From PFJX01 sp044227325 (lineage in GTDB: Bacteria > Pseudomonadota > Gammaproteobacteria > Burkholderiales > Thiobacillaceae), in the NCBI GenBank assembly GCA_044227325.1, contig JBGAFI010000003.1, positions 124,001 through 188,000 of the forward strand: a stretch of 64,000 bases of DNA. The letters run 5' to 3'. How positions within the stretch are numbered: the stretch's first letter is position 1; each line of letters opens with the position of its first letter. The notes beneath the pieces were generated by a model that worked only from the letters and a program-made list of their open reading frames with translations, had not been told where the DNA came from and made no database searches. This document shows, in pieces, positions 41,664 to 51,397 of this stretch. Position numbers and translations under genes: made by a program.

Positions 41664-42133
41664 TGTTCGACATCCTGCTCTATCTCTACGACACCTACCT
41701 CTACGCTGACCGCTTCCCGGACGCCGAGCATCTGACACGCAAGCTGTCCGCCGCCGGCTTCGGGGACGATGACATCGGCGAGGCCCTGGACTGGCTCGCC
41801 ACCCTGGAAGACCTGGGGCCGGGCGAGGATGCCGCGCGCGCGCCTTCCATCCGCATCTACAGCGACGAGGAAGCCAGCCGCATCGCCAGCGACGGACGCG
41901 GGTTCCTGACCTATCTGGAGAGTTCCGGCCTGCTGCCGACCCATGCCCGCGAGTGGATCATCGATCGCGCCCTGGCCTTGCCCGATGCCCAGGTTTCGGC
42001 GAAACGCGTCAAATGGATTTCCCTGATCGCCCTCTGGAAATTGAAGGGCGCCGGCGACGTGTTGTGGCTGGAGGATCTCGTGCGCACCGATGACGAGGGC
42101 GACGAGGACGGCTGGAAGCCGACGCTCCACTAA
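41660..42133 (+). CDS. smg: Smg family protein (DUF494)
   Basis: A 157-residue cytoplasmic protein of unknown biochemical role found beside dprA in many proteobacteria. Characteristic stretches are MFDILLYLYDTYLYAD, LESSGLLPTHAREWIIDRAL and KWISLIALWKLKG. Two consecutive ATG codons occur at 41660 and 41663; the first overlaps the dprA stop by four bases. The next gene, topB, starts 13 bases after it. Confidence 0.93.
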   Translation: MMFDILLYLYDTYLYADRFPDAEHLTRKLSAAGFGDDDIGEALDWLATLEDLGPGEDAARAPSIRIYSDEEASRIASDGRGFLTYLESSGLLPTHAREWIIDRALALPDAQVSAKRVKWISLIALWKLKGAGDVLWLEDLVRTDDEGDEDGWKPTLH

Positions 42134-42146
42134 CCCCCCTTTCATC

Positions 42147-44813
42147 GTGACCAAACAACTCATCATCGCGGAGAAGCCGTCGGTCGCCCAGGATATCGCC
42201 CGGGCGCTGGGCGGATTCCATAAGGAAAAGGACTACTTCGAGTCCGAGCACTACGTCCTCTCCTCCGCCATCGGCCACCTTCTCGAACTGACAGTTCCCG
42301 AGGAGTACGAGGTCAAGCGCGGCAAGTGGTCCTTCGCCAACCTGCCGGTCATCCCGCCCCATTTCGCGCTGGCGCCCATCGAGAAGACCGAGGACCGCCT
42401 GAAACTGCTGGCGAAGCTGATCAAGCGCAAGGACGTGGAAGGCCTGATCAACGCCTGTGACGCTGGACGCGAGGGTGAGTTGATCTTCAACTACATCGCC
42501 CAGCACAGCGGCAGCAAGAAGCCGGTGCGCCGCCTGTGGCTGCAATCCATGACCCAGTCCGCGATCAAGAGCGGCTTCGCCTCCCTGCGCGAGGCGTCCG
42601 AGGTGGCCGGCCTGCGCACCGCCGCCATCTGCCGCGCGGAAAGCGACTGGCTGGTGGGCATCAACGGCACCCGCGCGATCACCGCCTTCAATTCGAAGAC
42701 CGGCGGTTTCCATCTCACCACCGTGGGCCGCGTGCAGACCCCCACCCTGACCATCGTGGTGGAGCGGGAGGAGCGCATCCGCAAGTTCGTGCCGCGCGCC
42801 TACTGGGAACTGGAAGCCCGCTTCGCCGGCGAGAAGGGCGAATACACCGGGCGCTGGTTCGACGAGAAGTTCAAGCGCAACGAGGACGACGAACACGCCA
42901 CCGCGCATCGGTTCTGGGAGCAAGCCCGCGCCGAGGCGATTAGAGATGCCTGCCTGGGCAAGCCTGCCAAGGCCGAGGAAGAAACCAAGCCGACCAGCCA
43001 GCTGTCGCCGCTGCTCTACGATCTGACCAGTCTGCAGCGGGAAGCGAACGGCCGTTTCGGCTTCTCGGCGAAGACCACCCTGGGGCTGGCCCAGGCCCTG
43101 TACGAGAAGCACAAGGTGCTGACCTATCCCCGGACCGACGCGCGCGCCCTGCCGGAGGACTACCTCCCCACGGTCAAGGAGGTGCTGGGCAACCTGCCGG
43201 AGGAATATGCCGTTTTTGGCCAGACCATCCTGAAGCAGGACTGGGTCAAGCCGAACAAGCGCATCTTCAACAACGCCAAGATTTCCGACCACTTCGCCAT
43301 CATCCCCACCGGCACGCCGCCCAAGTCGCTGAACGAGATCGAGCAGAAACTCTACGATCTGGTGACCCGGCGTTTTCTGGCGGTGTTCTATCCGGCGGCG
43401 GAATACTCGGTGACCACCCGCGTCACGCGAGTCGAGAAGCAAGCCTTCAAGACCGAGGGCAAGGTTCTGGTCAATCCCGGCTGGCTCGCCGTCTACGGCA
43501 AGGAAGTCCAGGTCGAGGACGACGAGGGCGGTCCCTCCCTGGCGCCCATCGTCCCGGGGGAAACCCTGGCGACCAGGACGGTGGACATCAAGGCCGCCTT
43601 CACCCGTCCGCCCGCCCGCTTCAACGAAGCCACCCTGCTCAGCGCCATGGAAGGCGCCGGCAAGATGGTGGAGGACGAGGAACTGCGCGCCGCCATGGCC
43701 GGACGCGGCCTGGGCACCCCGGCGACCCGGGCCCAGGTGATCGAGAACCTGATCTCCGAGAACTATCTGCATCGCGAGGGCCGGGAACTGGTGCCCACCG
43801 CGAAGGCCTTCTCCCTCATCACCCTGCTGCGCGGCCTGGGCATCAAGGAACTGGCCTCGCCGGAGCTAACCGGCGCGTGGGAATACAAGCTGGCCCAGAT
43901 GGAACACGGCAAGCTGTCCCGGGACGAGTTCATGGGCCACATCACCGCCCTGACCCAGGAGATCGTCGAGCGGGCGAAACGCTACGAGTCCGATACCGTG
44001 CCCGGGGATTTCTCCACCCTCAAGGTGCCCTGCCCGAAATGCGGCGGCGTGGTGAAGGAAAACTACAAGAAGTTCGCCTGCCAGTCCTGCGACTGGAGCA
44101 CCTGGAAGATCGTCGCCGGGCGCCAGTTCGAGGTGGAGGAGATGGAAACCCTCATCAGCGAAGGCAAGGTGGGCCCGCTCACCGGCTTCCGCAACAAGAT
44201 GGGCCGTCCCTTCGACGCCGAGATCCGCCTGAACGACGACAAGATGCCGGAATTCGATTTCGGCCAGCCGCGCGAAGGCGAGGAGGCCGAGCCGGTGGAC
44301 TTCTCCGGCCAGGAAAGCCTGGGCAAGTGTCCCAAGTGCGGCGGCGGCGTGTTCGAGCACGGTTCCGCCTATGTCTGCGAGCGTAGCGTCGGTCCGGCGA
44401 AAAGCTGCGATTTCCGCAGTGGCCAGGTGATCCTGCAACAGCCGGTCGAACGCGCCCAGATGCAGAAACTGCTGGCGGAGGGCAAGACCGAGCTGTTGAC
44501 CGGCTTCGTCTCGGCGCGCACCCGGCGCAAATTCTCCGCTTTCCTGGTGCGCGACAAGGAGGGCAAGGTCGGTTTCGAGTTCGAGCCGCGCGCGGCGAAG
44601 GACGGCAAGCCGGCCGCCGCGACGCCGGCCAAGGACATCGGCGCCCACCCCGCGGACGGCAAGCCGATCCAGCTCAAGTCCGGCCGTTTTGGCCCGTATG
44701 TGCAGCACGGCAAGCTCATGGCTTCGCTGCCCAAGGAGCGCAAGCCGGAAGAAGTGACCCTGGACGAGGCGGTCGCGCTGCTGGCCGAGAAAGCCGCGAA
44801 GAAAGCGGTTTGA
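42147..44813 (+). CDS. topB: DNA topoisomerase III
   Basis: An 888-residue type IA topoisomerase. The Toprim domain opens TKQLIIAEKPSVAQDIARAL and has NACDAGREGELIF with acidic metal ligands. The nucleophilic Tyr is in VLTYPRTDARALPEDY. Two C-terminal zinc-ribbon motifs follow: CPKCGGVVKENYKKFACQSC and CPKCGGGVFEHGS. The last 120 residues contain two short repeats typical of TopB relatives. The GTG start at 42147 fits the N-terminal motif; a longer frame would overlap smg. It decatenates DNA during replication and recombination. Confidence 0.95.
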   Translation: MTKQLIIAEKPSVAQDIARALGGFHKEKDYFESEHYVLSSAIGHLLELTVPEEYEVKRGKWSFANLPVIPPHFALAPIEKTEDRLKLLAKLIKRKDVEGLINACDAGREGELIFNYIAQHSGSKKPVRRLWLQSMTQSAIKSGFASLREASEVAGLRTAAICRAESDWLVGINGTRAITAFNSKTGGFHLTTVGRVQTPTLTIVVEREERIRKFVPRAYWELEARFAGEKGEYTGRWFDEKFKRNEDDEHATAHRFWEQARAEAIRDACLGKPAKAEEETKPTSQLSPLLYDLTSLQREANGRFGFSAKTTLGLAQALYEKHKVLTYPRTDARALPEDYLPTVKEVLGNLPEEYAVFGQTILKQDWVKPNKRIFNNAKISDHFAIIPTGTPPKSLNEIEQKLYDLVTRRFLAVFYPAAEYSVTTRVTRVEKQAFKTEGKVLVNPGWLAVYGKEVQVEDDEGGPSLAPIVPGETLATRTVDIKAAFTRPPARFNEATLLSAMEGAGKMVEDEELRAAMAGRGLGTPATRAQVIENLISENYLHREGRELVPTAKAFSLITLLRGLGIKELASPELTGAWEYKLAQMEHGKLSRDEFMGHITALTQEIVERAKRYESDTVPGDFSTLKVPCPKCGGVVKENYKKFACQSCDWSTWKIVAGRQFEVEEMETLISEGKVGPLTGFRNKMGRPFDAEIRLNDDKMPEFDFGQPREGEEAEPVDFSGQESLGKCPKCGGGVFEHGSAYVCERSVGPAKSCDFRSGQVILQQPVERAQMQKLLAEGKTELLTGFVSARTRRKFSAFLVRDKEGKVGFEFEPRAAKDGKPAAATPAKDIGAHPADGKPIQLKSGRFGPYVQHGKLMASLPKERKPEEVTLDEAVALLAEKAAKKAV

Positions 44814-44953
44814 GTCCCCTCCCGCGGCTTTCTTGTCGCAATGCACAAGAGTTAGAATTCGTCCAGTCCGGTGCCCGGACGGCGCCCGCCGCCGGGGAGA
44901 GGCGACCGGATCAAACCCCGTTCCCTATCCAACATCACGAAAAGGTAAGCATC

Positions 44954-45556
44954 ATGGCAGTCCTGGTTGGCAAGCAAGCCCCCGATTTCACCGCGGTCAC
45001 CGTCATGGGTGACAACTCCATCAACGAAAACTTCAACCTGTCCGCCCACATCAAGGACAAGTACGCCGTCATCTTCTTCTACCCCCTGGACTTCACCTTC
45101 GTGTGCCCGTCCGAACTGCTGGCCTTCGACCACCGTCTGGCCGAATTCAAGGCGCGCAACGTGGAAGTCATCGGCGTTTCCATCGATTCCCACTTCACCC
45201 ATCTGGCCTGGAAGAACACCGCCGTCAACCAGGGCGGCATCGGCCAGGTCCAGTACCCGCTGGTCGCTGACATGAAGCACGAAATCTGCAAGGCCTACGA
45301 TGTCGAGCACGACATCGGTGTGGCATTCCGCGGTTCCTTCCTGATCGACAAGGCCGGCACCGTGCGCCACCAGGTGGTCAACGATCTGCCCCTGGGCCGC
45401 AACGTGGACGAAATGCTGCGCATGATTGACGCCCTCCAGTTCACCGAGGTGCATGGCGAAGTCTGCCCCGCCGGCTGGAAGAAGGGGGACGAGGGCATGA
45501 AGGCCACCACCGAGGGCGTGGCCGAATACCTGGCCAAGCACGGCGAAGCGCTGTAA
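44954..45556 (+). CDS. Typical 2-Cys peroxiredoxin (AhpC/Prx1 type)
   Basis: A 200-residue cytoplasmic peroxidase. The peroxidatic Cys51 lies in DFTFVCPSELLAF and the resolving cysteine in HGEVCPAGWKKGD near residue 171. The C-terminal YLAKHGEAL gives the flexible tail of sensitive Prx enzymes. It reduces hydrogen and organic peroxides with thioredoxin or AhpF. No ahpF or trx reductase is adjacent; trxA lies 6 kb away. The start is set by the conserved AVLVGKQAPDF. An intrinsic terminator follows. Confidence 0.95.
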   Translation: MAVLVGKQAPDFTAVTVMGDNSINENFNLSAHIKDKYAVIFFYPLDFTFVCPSELLAFDHRLAEFKARNVEVIGVSIDSHFTHLAWKNTAVNQGGIGQVQYPLVADMKHEICKAYDVEHDIGVAFRGSFLIDKAGTVRHQVVNDLPLGRNVDEMLRMIDALQFTEVHGEVCPAGWKKGDEGMKATTEGVAEYLAKHGEAL

Positions 45557-45575
45557 AACCGGTATCGCTTCGACC

Positions 45576-45599
45576 AAGGGGGCCCCGGCCCCCTTTTTT
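45576..45599 (+). terminator. Intrinsic terminator of the peroxiredoxin gene
   Basis: AAGGGGGCC and GGCCCCCTT form a GC-rich hairpin followed by six T, 20 bases past the stop. Confidence 0.9.
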
Positions 45600-45612
45600 C
45601 ATGGGGAATGAC

Positions 45613-46011
45613 ATGACCGGACAGGCGCCGCTTTTACTCAATGTGATCGAACTGCTCGGCTACCCGAATCTGCGACCCCTCTACGAGAGTCTGGGCTACC
45701 GGGTGCTCACCGAGTTTTCCGTGCGCAAGGCGATCGCCTCGATGCGCAAGGAAAAGCCCGCCGTCATCGTCGCGGACTTCTATTTCCAACCGGATTTCCG
45801 GGACCGGGTCAGCAATCTGGAGTCGTTATTGGCGGCCGCGCAAACCCATAAGGACGTGGACATCGTCGTGCTGCACGAAAGCGCCCATGAACACGCGCTG
45901 GACCGCTTGAAGCAACGTTTTCGCATCGATGCCGCCTTGTCGTTGCCGGCAAAGACCGACGAACTCAAGACGACACTACTTTCGATCGGCAAAGAAAAAG
46001 GCCGTCGCTAG
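45613..46011 (+). CDS. Hypothetical receiver-like protein
   Basis: A 132-residue cytoplasmic protein. The strand-helix alternation (LLLNVIELLGY, AVIVADFYFQPDF, VDIVVLHESAHEHAL, AALSLPAKTDELKTTLL) resembles a response-regulator receiver fold, with Asp in VADFYF at the phospho-acceptor position. The usual acidic pair at the N-terminus is replaced, so phosphorylation is doubtful. A start at 45613 has GGGG seven bases upstream; an in-frame ATG at 45601 is an alternative. It sits between two terminators and so is monocistronic. Confidence 0.6.
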   Translation: MTGQAPLLLNVIELLGYPNLRPLYESLGYRVLTEFSVRKAIASMRKEKPAVIVADFYFQPDFRDRVSNLESLLAAAQTHKDVDIVVLHESAHEHALDRLKQRFRIDAALSLPAKTDELKTTLLSIGKEKGRR

Positions 46012-46020
46012 GACGGCCTT
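45998..46020. terminator. Bidirectional hairpin between receiver-like and PEP-CTERM genes
   Basis: AAGGCCGTC and GACGGCCTT form a 9-bp stem with a 5-base loop. T-rich sequence follows in both directions (GTTTC on plus, TTTTTCTTT on minus). Confidence 0.85.
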
Positions 46021-46039
46021 GTTTCGATGCAACGCGGGA

Positions 46040-46936
46040 TCAGGCCGAACGGCGTGCCCTGATCAGCCCCAGCAGGCCCAGGCCGAGCAGACCAAGCGTC
46101 GCGGGTTCGGGCACGCTACCGCCACCACCAGGATGGCAGCCGGGCGCGGTGGGGTTGCTGGTACAAGTCGCCACAGAACCGGTCACGGAAGCAATCTTCA
46201 TGAAATCGTTGCCGGTGCCGCAGGCATTGCAGTTCGCCCCGGACGCGGCGGCATAGGCGCCGATCAGCCAGTAGCTGGAACTGATATTGCCGGCGTTGAT
46301 CGCGATGGAGCCGCCGCTGGTGCTGCCGCCGGCGTATTCGCCCACCAGGGTCCAGCCGGATCCCAGGTCGCTGTAAGTCTTTCCGGTCAGGTCCGTCGAG
46401 GTGCTGGTGCCGCCGGTGTAGGCCCAAACGCTGATGTCGGAATCGCCGGACACCCAACCCGTGGTGATGGACGAAAGCATGACGCCATTGTCGGCACCGC
46501 TGAAGCTGAAGAGGACCGAATCGTAACGATCTTCGTTGTCCAGGGCATGTTCGGGACTGACGCCTTCGCTATTGTCTCCGCTCGAGCTATTGCTAGCAGT
46601 TTTGTCGCGGTTGGAGACGCCGTAACCGCTGCCGGAATAATAAGCGAGGTAGGCCGACTCCAAGCCGTAGGACAGGCTGTTCGTGGCGGAACCCACCGTG
46701 GTTTCATTCTTCACGCCCGACTGGTTGGTATTGGCCCATGCGGTCACGGTCGCGGTGACGCCGCCAGCACTCGTCGTACTGGTGTTGCCGACATCCAAGG
46801 TATACCCGGCGGAGTTGGTGTAATCAGCGGAAGGATTGGAGACCGTGGATGTGGAATTCCAAGTCGTGGCCATGGCGGAGGATGCGAATCCGAGCGTCAA
46901 CGCGACGACGAGAGCGGAGTGGGAGAGCGGCTTCAT
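46040..46936 (-). CDS. PEP-CTERM exported surface protein, XDP1-like
   Basis: A 298-residue secreted protein rich in Ser, Thr, Gly and Asn. It has a signal peptide (ALVVALTLGFASSAMATT) and the sorting signal SVPEPATLGLLGLGLLGL followed by Ile-Arg-Ala-Arg-Arg. The body contains SPEHALDNEDRYDSVLFSFS and WVSGDSDISVWAYTGG, which I recall from the exosortase-dependent surface protein XDP1 family; this assignment is from memory. Two Cys pairs (NCNACG and CTSNPTAPGC) occur before the tag. A sigma-54 promoter precedes it and a hairpin follows. prsT lies upstream on the same strand. Confidence 0.85.
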   Translation of the reverse strand: MKPLSHSALVVALTLGFASSAMATTWNSTSTVSNPSADYTNSAGYTLDVGNTSTTSAGGVTATVTAWANTNQSGVKNETTVGSATNSLSYGLESAYLAYYSGSGYGVSNRDKTASNSSSGDNSEGVSPEHALDNEDRYDSVLFSFSGADNGVMLSSITTGWVSGDSDISVWAYTGGTSTSTDLTGKTYSDLGSGWTLVGEYAGGSTSGGSIAINAGNISSSYWLIGAYAAASGANCNACGTGNDFMKIASVTGSVATCTSNPTAPGCHPGGGGSVPEPATLGLLGLGLLGLIRARRSA

Positions 46937-46977
46937 GATGCATCCTTCGGCTAAGTGAACATTGTGGAGTGCTTATA

Positions 46978-46993
46978 AGCAGGATCCATGCCA
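46978..46993 (-). promoter_or_regulatory. Sigma-54 promoter of PEP-CTERM gene 3
   Basis: On the minus strand TGGCATGGATCCTGCT has GG and GC spaced by 10. The predicted start is near 46967, about 31 bases before the ATG. Confidence 0.75.
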
Positions 46994-47117
46994 ACGAAAA
47001 TTAATGGGTTTTACTCAAAAAAAACAATGGGTTATGTTTTTCCTACGGTGGCATCCGTAAAGTCTTGTAAAAAAACCCGACAGATGCCGCGATATGTCGC
47101 CGATTCGCGAATTGCGA

Positions 47118-49910
47118 TCAACGCCTGAGTTGTCGGAGCGACTCCTTGGCATCAGCCGCGCCGTCGAAAGCGGATCCGGACTGCAAGGCCAGTTCAAGTT
47201 CCTTGCCGGCTTCGTCGGCGTGGCCGCTGCGTTGCAGGGCGACACCCAGGTGATAATGAATTTCCGGATCGTTGGGAGCGCGCAGACGCGCGTCGCGCAA
47301 GTATCTCAACGCGTGATCGTTCTCGCCCTTCTGCACCAGTATCCAGCCCAGGGTGTCGCTGGTGACGGGATTGTCCGGGAGCAATTGATAGGCACGCTCG
47401 GCATATTTGTAGGCGGAACCCAGGTTTCCCTGCTTGAGCAGGATGATGGCCAGATTGTTGAGCGCGGGGATTTGCTCGCCATATTGCTTGATGTAGCGCT
47501 CGTAGGCGGCCTTGGCCCGGTCGAGGTTGCCCGCGTGCAACAAGGCATCGGCCAAGGCCAACTGGGTGGAAGGGACGTCGGCGTGGCGCCGGTTCCAGCT
47601 TTCCAGCGTTCCCAGGGCCTGGGCGGTTTGGCCTGATCGAATCTGGCTCTGGTAGAGGCGCAACACGTTGTCGGCGGTCTCGGATTTTTCCAATGCCGTC
47701 CGATAGTGTTGCACCGCATCCGCCGGGCGGTTGCGGGAGATGGCGATGTCGCCCAACAGGCGGTGGGGCTCGGCGCTTCTCGGGAAGCGGGAGACAAGTT
47801 GTTGGGCGCGGACTTGCGCCTGCTCGGGCAGGCCCTTCCGCAAATCGCGCTCGGCCAGCAACAAATGGATGGACAAATCGTCCGGCGATGTCGTGAGCGC
47901 CTTGTTCAGGCTCAGCGCGGCGCCATCCAGATCCCCCAGACGCAATTGCAGGCGCGCCGTATCCGCCAGCAGAGCGACATTGAAACCCGCTTGCTTGCCC
48001 ATGTTGCTGAACGCGACCTTGGCCAGATCGATGCGGCCATTGGCGGCATGGCTGCGCCCGAGCAGCGACAGTACGTCGATATTTTCCGGAAACTTGCCGC
48101 TGAGATCCTTTGCGACCTCCACGGCCTTGGCGGGTTGATCGTTAGCCAGATAGTAATTTCCCAATGTGAGGCCAACGTTCATCCCGCTATCGTCGACTCG
48201 CAATTTCTCCAGCCGGTCTATCGCGTCCGCAAGCTTGCCCGAGGCGGCGTCGGTCTTGGCCAATTCGAACTGTGCCTGGGCATGGCGCGGATTGCGCTTG
48301 ATCAGCAAGGCAAACTGTTGGCGCGCGGAATCCAGGTGGCCGGCTGCGGTCTCCAGCTTGCCGAGATTGAGGCGGGCCGCATCCAATTTGGGGTCGAGGG
48401 ACAAGGCCTTTTCGTAGGCGGCGCGAGCGCCCTTGTAATCGTTGTTCGCGGTTTTTGCCACGCCCAGCAGGTTATAAGCGGGGCCTTTCTGCTTGCTGGC
48501 GCGCACCAACGCATCGGCGGCGCTGACGGCTTCACGCGCCTGCCCGTTGCGGATGTGCAGCATGACCAAGGCCGTGCCCAGCCGGCCGTCGGCGGGGCGC
48601 TGGCGGAAGGCTTTGGTGATATTTTGCAGGCCGCTGTCAACTTTCCCGACACCCACCTGGCTCAGTCCCAGGGAAGCGGAGAGTTCGGGCTTGCTCTCCG
48701 CGACGGCGCCGGCTTGTTCGAGCAGGCTGGCCGCCTTGGCGTACTGGTTCCTGGCCAGATAGGCGCTGGCCAGGAGAGACAGGATGTCCGGATCGTTGGG
48801 CGCGAGCCTGACCGCTTTGTCGAGCACCTCGATCGCGGCTTCGGAACGTTTGTCTTTCAGGTAGAGGGAGCCGAGCATCTTGCGCGCGCCGGTGTGTTCT
48901 GGATGCAATTGCAGATAGCCTTCCAGATAGCCCTGTGCCTTGGCGCTCGATTTCAAGCCGTAGTGGGCCAGCGCGCCGAGCATGAGGAATTGGCCGCGCT
49001 TGCGGATGCCCGCTGGTGGCAGGGCGTCGATGAGTTTCGCGGTTTCCAGCAGCGCCGCCTTGGCCTCCGCGTCCTTGCCCTTGCGGCTGAGGTAGACGGC
49101 GTTCAGATAGGTGCCGCGTGGATCCTGGGGATTCTTCGCTTTCAGGACCGCCAACTCTTCGCCCAATTCGTTCAAACGATTCAAGTCGAGCAGCAGACCG
49201 GCCTTCGCGATACGGGCATCGGCGAAGGTCGGCAGTAATTCCAACGCGTTCGAATAGCCTTTCAAGGCACTTTGCGTCGCGCCCTGCAGGTGGTCGATGG
49301 AGGCGCGCAGATTCCATGCCCTGGCGTTTTTGTTTTCCAGCGATAGCGCCTGATCCGCGAGGTCCCTTGCCTGCTTCAGTTGCCGCTGCTGCAGCGCGTA
49401 CATGCCGCGCGCGACCAGAAAATTGGCGGTCCTGCCCAGGTTGCCCGCCTGGGTAAGCGTCGCGTCCGCGCTGGTCATGTCGCCCAGTTCCATATGGGCA
49501 TAGGCGCGCAGCAGGAGCAGTTCCTGCTGGATATAAGCGGGGAGTCCCGTGGGCGAGATGCGCTCGGCCAGTTCCTTGAATTTCCCTTGCGCGAAATAGG
49601 CCTGGGCAAGCTGGGGCACGATTTCGGCCCGATCCGCTCCCAGTTTCAGCGCGTTGTCGAAGGCGGCTTCCGCGGCGGCCGCGTTGCCCGACTTCAATTG
49701 GGCGCGGCCGAGCAGAACGTGGGCCTGCAATAGGCGCGAGTCCTGTTGCAAGGCGTTTTTGAGTTGGATGATCGCCCCGGCATTGTCCTCCCGGTCATAT
49801 CGTCCAAGCGCGTCCTCGAAGTATTGGGCCGCCTTGGCGGAGTCTCCCGCCAAGGCGGGCGTGGCCAGCAATAGCAGCGAGAGGGAGAGGGCGAGTCCGG
49901 GACGGGGCAT
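47118..49910 (-). CDS. prsT: PEP-CTERM system TPR-repeat protein PrsT
   Basis: A 930-residue exported protein made almost wholly of tetratricopeptide repeats. The signal peptide is LALSLSLLLLATPALAGDS. The repeats run from residue 24 to the end, for example AAEAAFDNALKLGADRAEIV, GARAAYEKALSLDPKLDAAR and AKAAYERYIKQYGEQIPALN. Length and repeat density match PrsT, which is encoded near exosortase/EPS loci (family knowledge). No exosortase gene is in the window. PrsT probably acts in the periplasm during exopolysaccharide or PEP-CTERM export. It follows rho by 24 bases. Confidence 0.88.
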   Translation of the reverse strand: MPRPGLALSLSLLLLATPALAGDSAKAAQYFEDALGRYDREDNAGAIIQLKNALQQDSRLLQAHVLLGRAQLKSGNAAAAEAAFDNALKLGADRAEIVPQLAQAYFAQGKFKELAERISPTGLPAYIQQELLLLRAYAHMELGDMTSADATLTQAGNLGRTANFLVARGMYALQQRQLKQARDLADQALSLENKNARAWNLRASIDHLQGATQSALKGYSNALELLPTFADARIAKAGLLLDLNRLNELGEELAVLKAKNPQDPRGTYLNAVYLSRKGKDAEAKAALLETAKLIDALPPAGIRKRGQFLMLGALAHYGLKSSAKAQGYLEGYLQLHPEHTGARKMLGSLYLKDKRSEAAIEVLDKAVRLAPNDPDILSLLASAYLARNQYAKAASLLEQAGAVAESKPELSASLGLSQVGVGKVDSGLQNITKAFRQRPADGRLGTALVMLHIRNGQAREAVSAADALVRASKQKGPAYNLLGVAKTANNDYKGARAAYEKALSLDPKLDAARLNLGKLETAAGHLDSARQQFALLIKRNPRHAQAQFELAKTDAASGKLADAIDRLEKLRVDDSGMNVGLTLGNYYLANDQPAKAVEVAKDLSGKFPENIDVLSLLGRSHAANGRIDLAKVAFSNMGKQAGFNVALLADTARLQLRLGDLDGAALSLNKALTTSPDDLSIHLLLAERDLRKGLPEQAQVRAQQLVSRFPRSAEPHRLLGDIAISRNRPADAVQHYRTALEKSETADNVLRLYQSQIRSGQTAQALGTLESWNRRHADVPSTQLALADALLHAGNLDRAKAAYERYIKQYGEQIPALNNLAIILLKQGNLGSAYKYAERAYQLLPDNPVTSDTLGWILVQKGENDHALRYLRDARLRAPNDPEIHYHLGVALQRSGHADEAGKELELALQSGSAFDGAADAKESLRQLRR

Positions 49911-49934
49911 GGCGCTACTCCTGATATACGGGGA

Positions 49935-51194
49935 TCAGCCCCGTCGCATGGAATCGAAGAAGTCTGCGTTGGTCTTGGTGGCGCGAATCTTGTCGCTGAG
50001 GAATTCCATGGCCTCCATGTCGTCCATGGGGTAGAGCAGCTTGCGCAGCACCCAGATCTTCTGCAGCACGCTTGCCTCGATGAGCAACTCTTCCTTGCGG
50101 GTGCCGGAGCGGTTGACGTTGATGGCGGGATAGACGCGCTTTTCCGCCATGCGCCGATCCAGATGGATTTCCATGTTGCCGGTGCCCTTGAATTCCTCGT
50201 AGATCACGTCGTCCATGCGGGAACCGGTGTCGATCAGCGCGGTGGCGATGATGGTGAGGCTGCCGCCTTCCTCGATGTTGCGGGCGGCGCCGAAGAAGCG
50301 CTTGGGTTTTTGCAGGGCGTTGGCGTCGACGCCGCCGGTGAGCACCTTGCCCGAGGTGGGCTGCACCGTGTTGTAGGCGCGGGCCAGGCGGGTGATGGAG
50401 TCGAGCAGGATGACCACGTCCTTCTTGTGTTCCACCAGGCGCTTGGCCTTGGCGATGACCATCTCGGCGACCTGGACGTGGCGGGCGGCGGGTTCGTCGA
50501 AGGTGGAGGCGACGACCTCTCCCTTCACGGTGCGCTGCATCTCGGTCACTTCCTCGGGGCGTTCGTCGATGAGCAGGACGATGAGCACCGCTTCGGGATG
50601 GTTCGCGGTGATGGCGTGGGCGATGTGCTGCATCATCACCGTCTTGCCGGTCTTGGGCGGCGCCACCAGCAGGCCGCGCGAGCCCTTGCCGATGGGCGCC
50701 ACGATGTCGATCACGCGGCCGGTCAGGTTTTCCTCGGCCTTGATGTCCCGCTCCAGCTTGAACGGCTGGTTGGGGAACAGGGGCGTCAGGTTCTCGAACA
50801 GGATCTTGTGCTTGAGCGCCTCGACCGGGCCGCCGTTGGCCTTGTCGATCTTGGTCAGCGCGAAGTAGCGCTCGCCGTCCTTCGGCGTGCGGATCTCGCC
50901 CTCGATGTTGTCGCCGGTGTGCAGATTGAAGCGGCGGATCTGGGAGGGAGAGATGTAGATGTCGTCCGGGTTGGACAGGTAGGAGGTGTCCGGCGAACGC
51001 AGGAAGCCGAAGCCGTCCGGCAGGATCTCCAGGACGCCGTCGCCGTAGATGCTCTCGCCATTCTTCGCCTTCTTTTTCAGCAGGGCGAAGATCAGTTCCT
51101 GCTTGCGCATCCGGTTGGCGTTCTCGATGCCGTTGGCTTCGGCCATTTCGAGCAGCAGGCTGACATGTTGTTGTTTGAGTTCGGATAGATGCAT
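49935..51194 (-). CDS. rho: Transcription termination factor Rho
   Basis: A 419-residue hexameric RNA helicase. The N-terminal domain begins MHLSELKQQHVSLLLEMA. The RNA-binding OB fold contains GFGFLRSPDTSYL. Walker A is APPKTGKTVMM; LLIDERPEEVTEM and VILLDSITRLARAYN carry the Walker B and Q/R-loop signatures. The start at 51194 gives the standard length; a longer frame adds a Pro-rich segment with no ribosome-binding site. Order trxA-rho is usual in betaproteobacteria. Confidence 0.98.
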   Translation of the reverse strand: MHLSELKQQHVSLLLEMAEANGIENANRMRKQELIFALLKKKAKNGESIYGDGVLEILPDGFGFLRSPDTSYLSNPDDIYISPSQIRRFNLHTGDNIEGEIRTPKDGERYFALTKIDKANGGPVEALKHKILFENLTPLFPNQPFKLERDIKAEENLTGRVIDIVAPIGKGSRGLLVAPPKTGKTVMMQHIAHAITANHPEAVLIVLLIDERPEEVTEMQRTVKGEVVASTFDEPAARHVQVAEMVIAKAKRLVEHKKDVVILLDSITRLARAYNTVQPTSGKVLTGGVDANALQKPKRFFGAARNIEEGGSLTIIATALIDTGSRMDDVIYEEFKGTGNMEIHLDRRMAEKRVYPAINVNRSGTRKEELLIEASVLQKIWVLRKLLYPMDDMEAMEFLSDKIRATKTNADFFDSMRRG

Positions 51195-51397
51195 GGCGTC
51201 TGGTTGAATGAAGTGTGCGGGCGGGAAGCCGGGGCGGCTTGGGGGAAGTTCCGGTAGTTCCGGGAGAGGGACTGCGTCGGGGTACTGCGGGAGGGAGATT
51301 TTTCGCCCGGCGGGGCCGCGGAGCCGTTGGCGCGCTAGCGCTTGCGAATCCGGCATACCCCTTGCGAATGCGCCGGGCGATGCAAAACTAATGGAAC

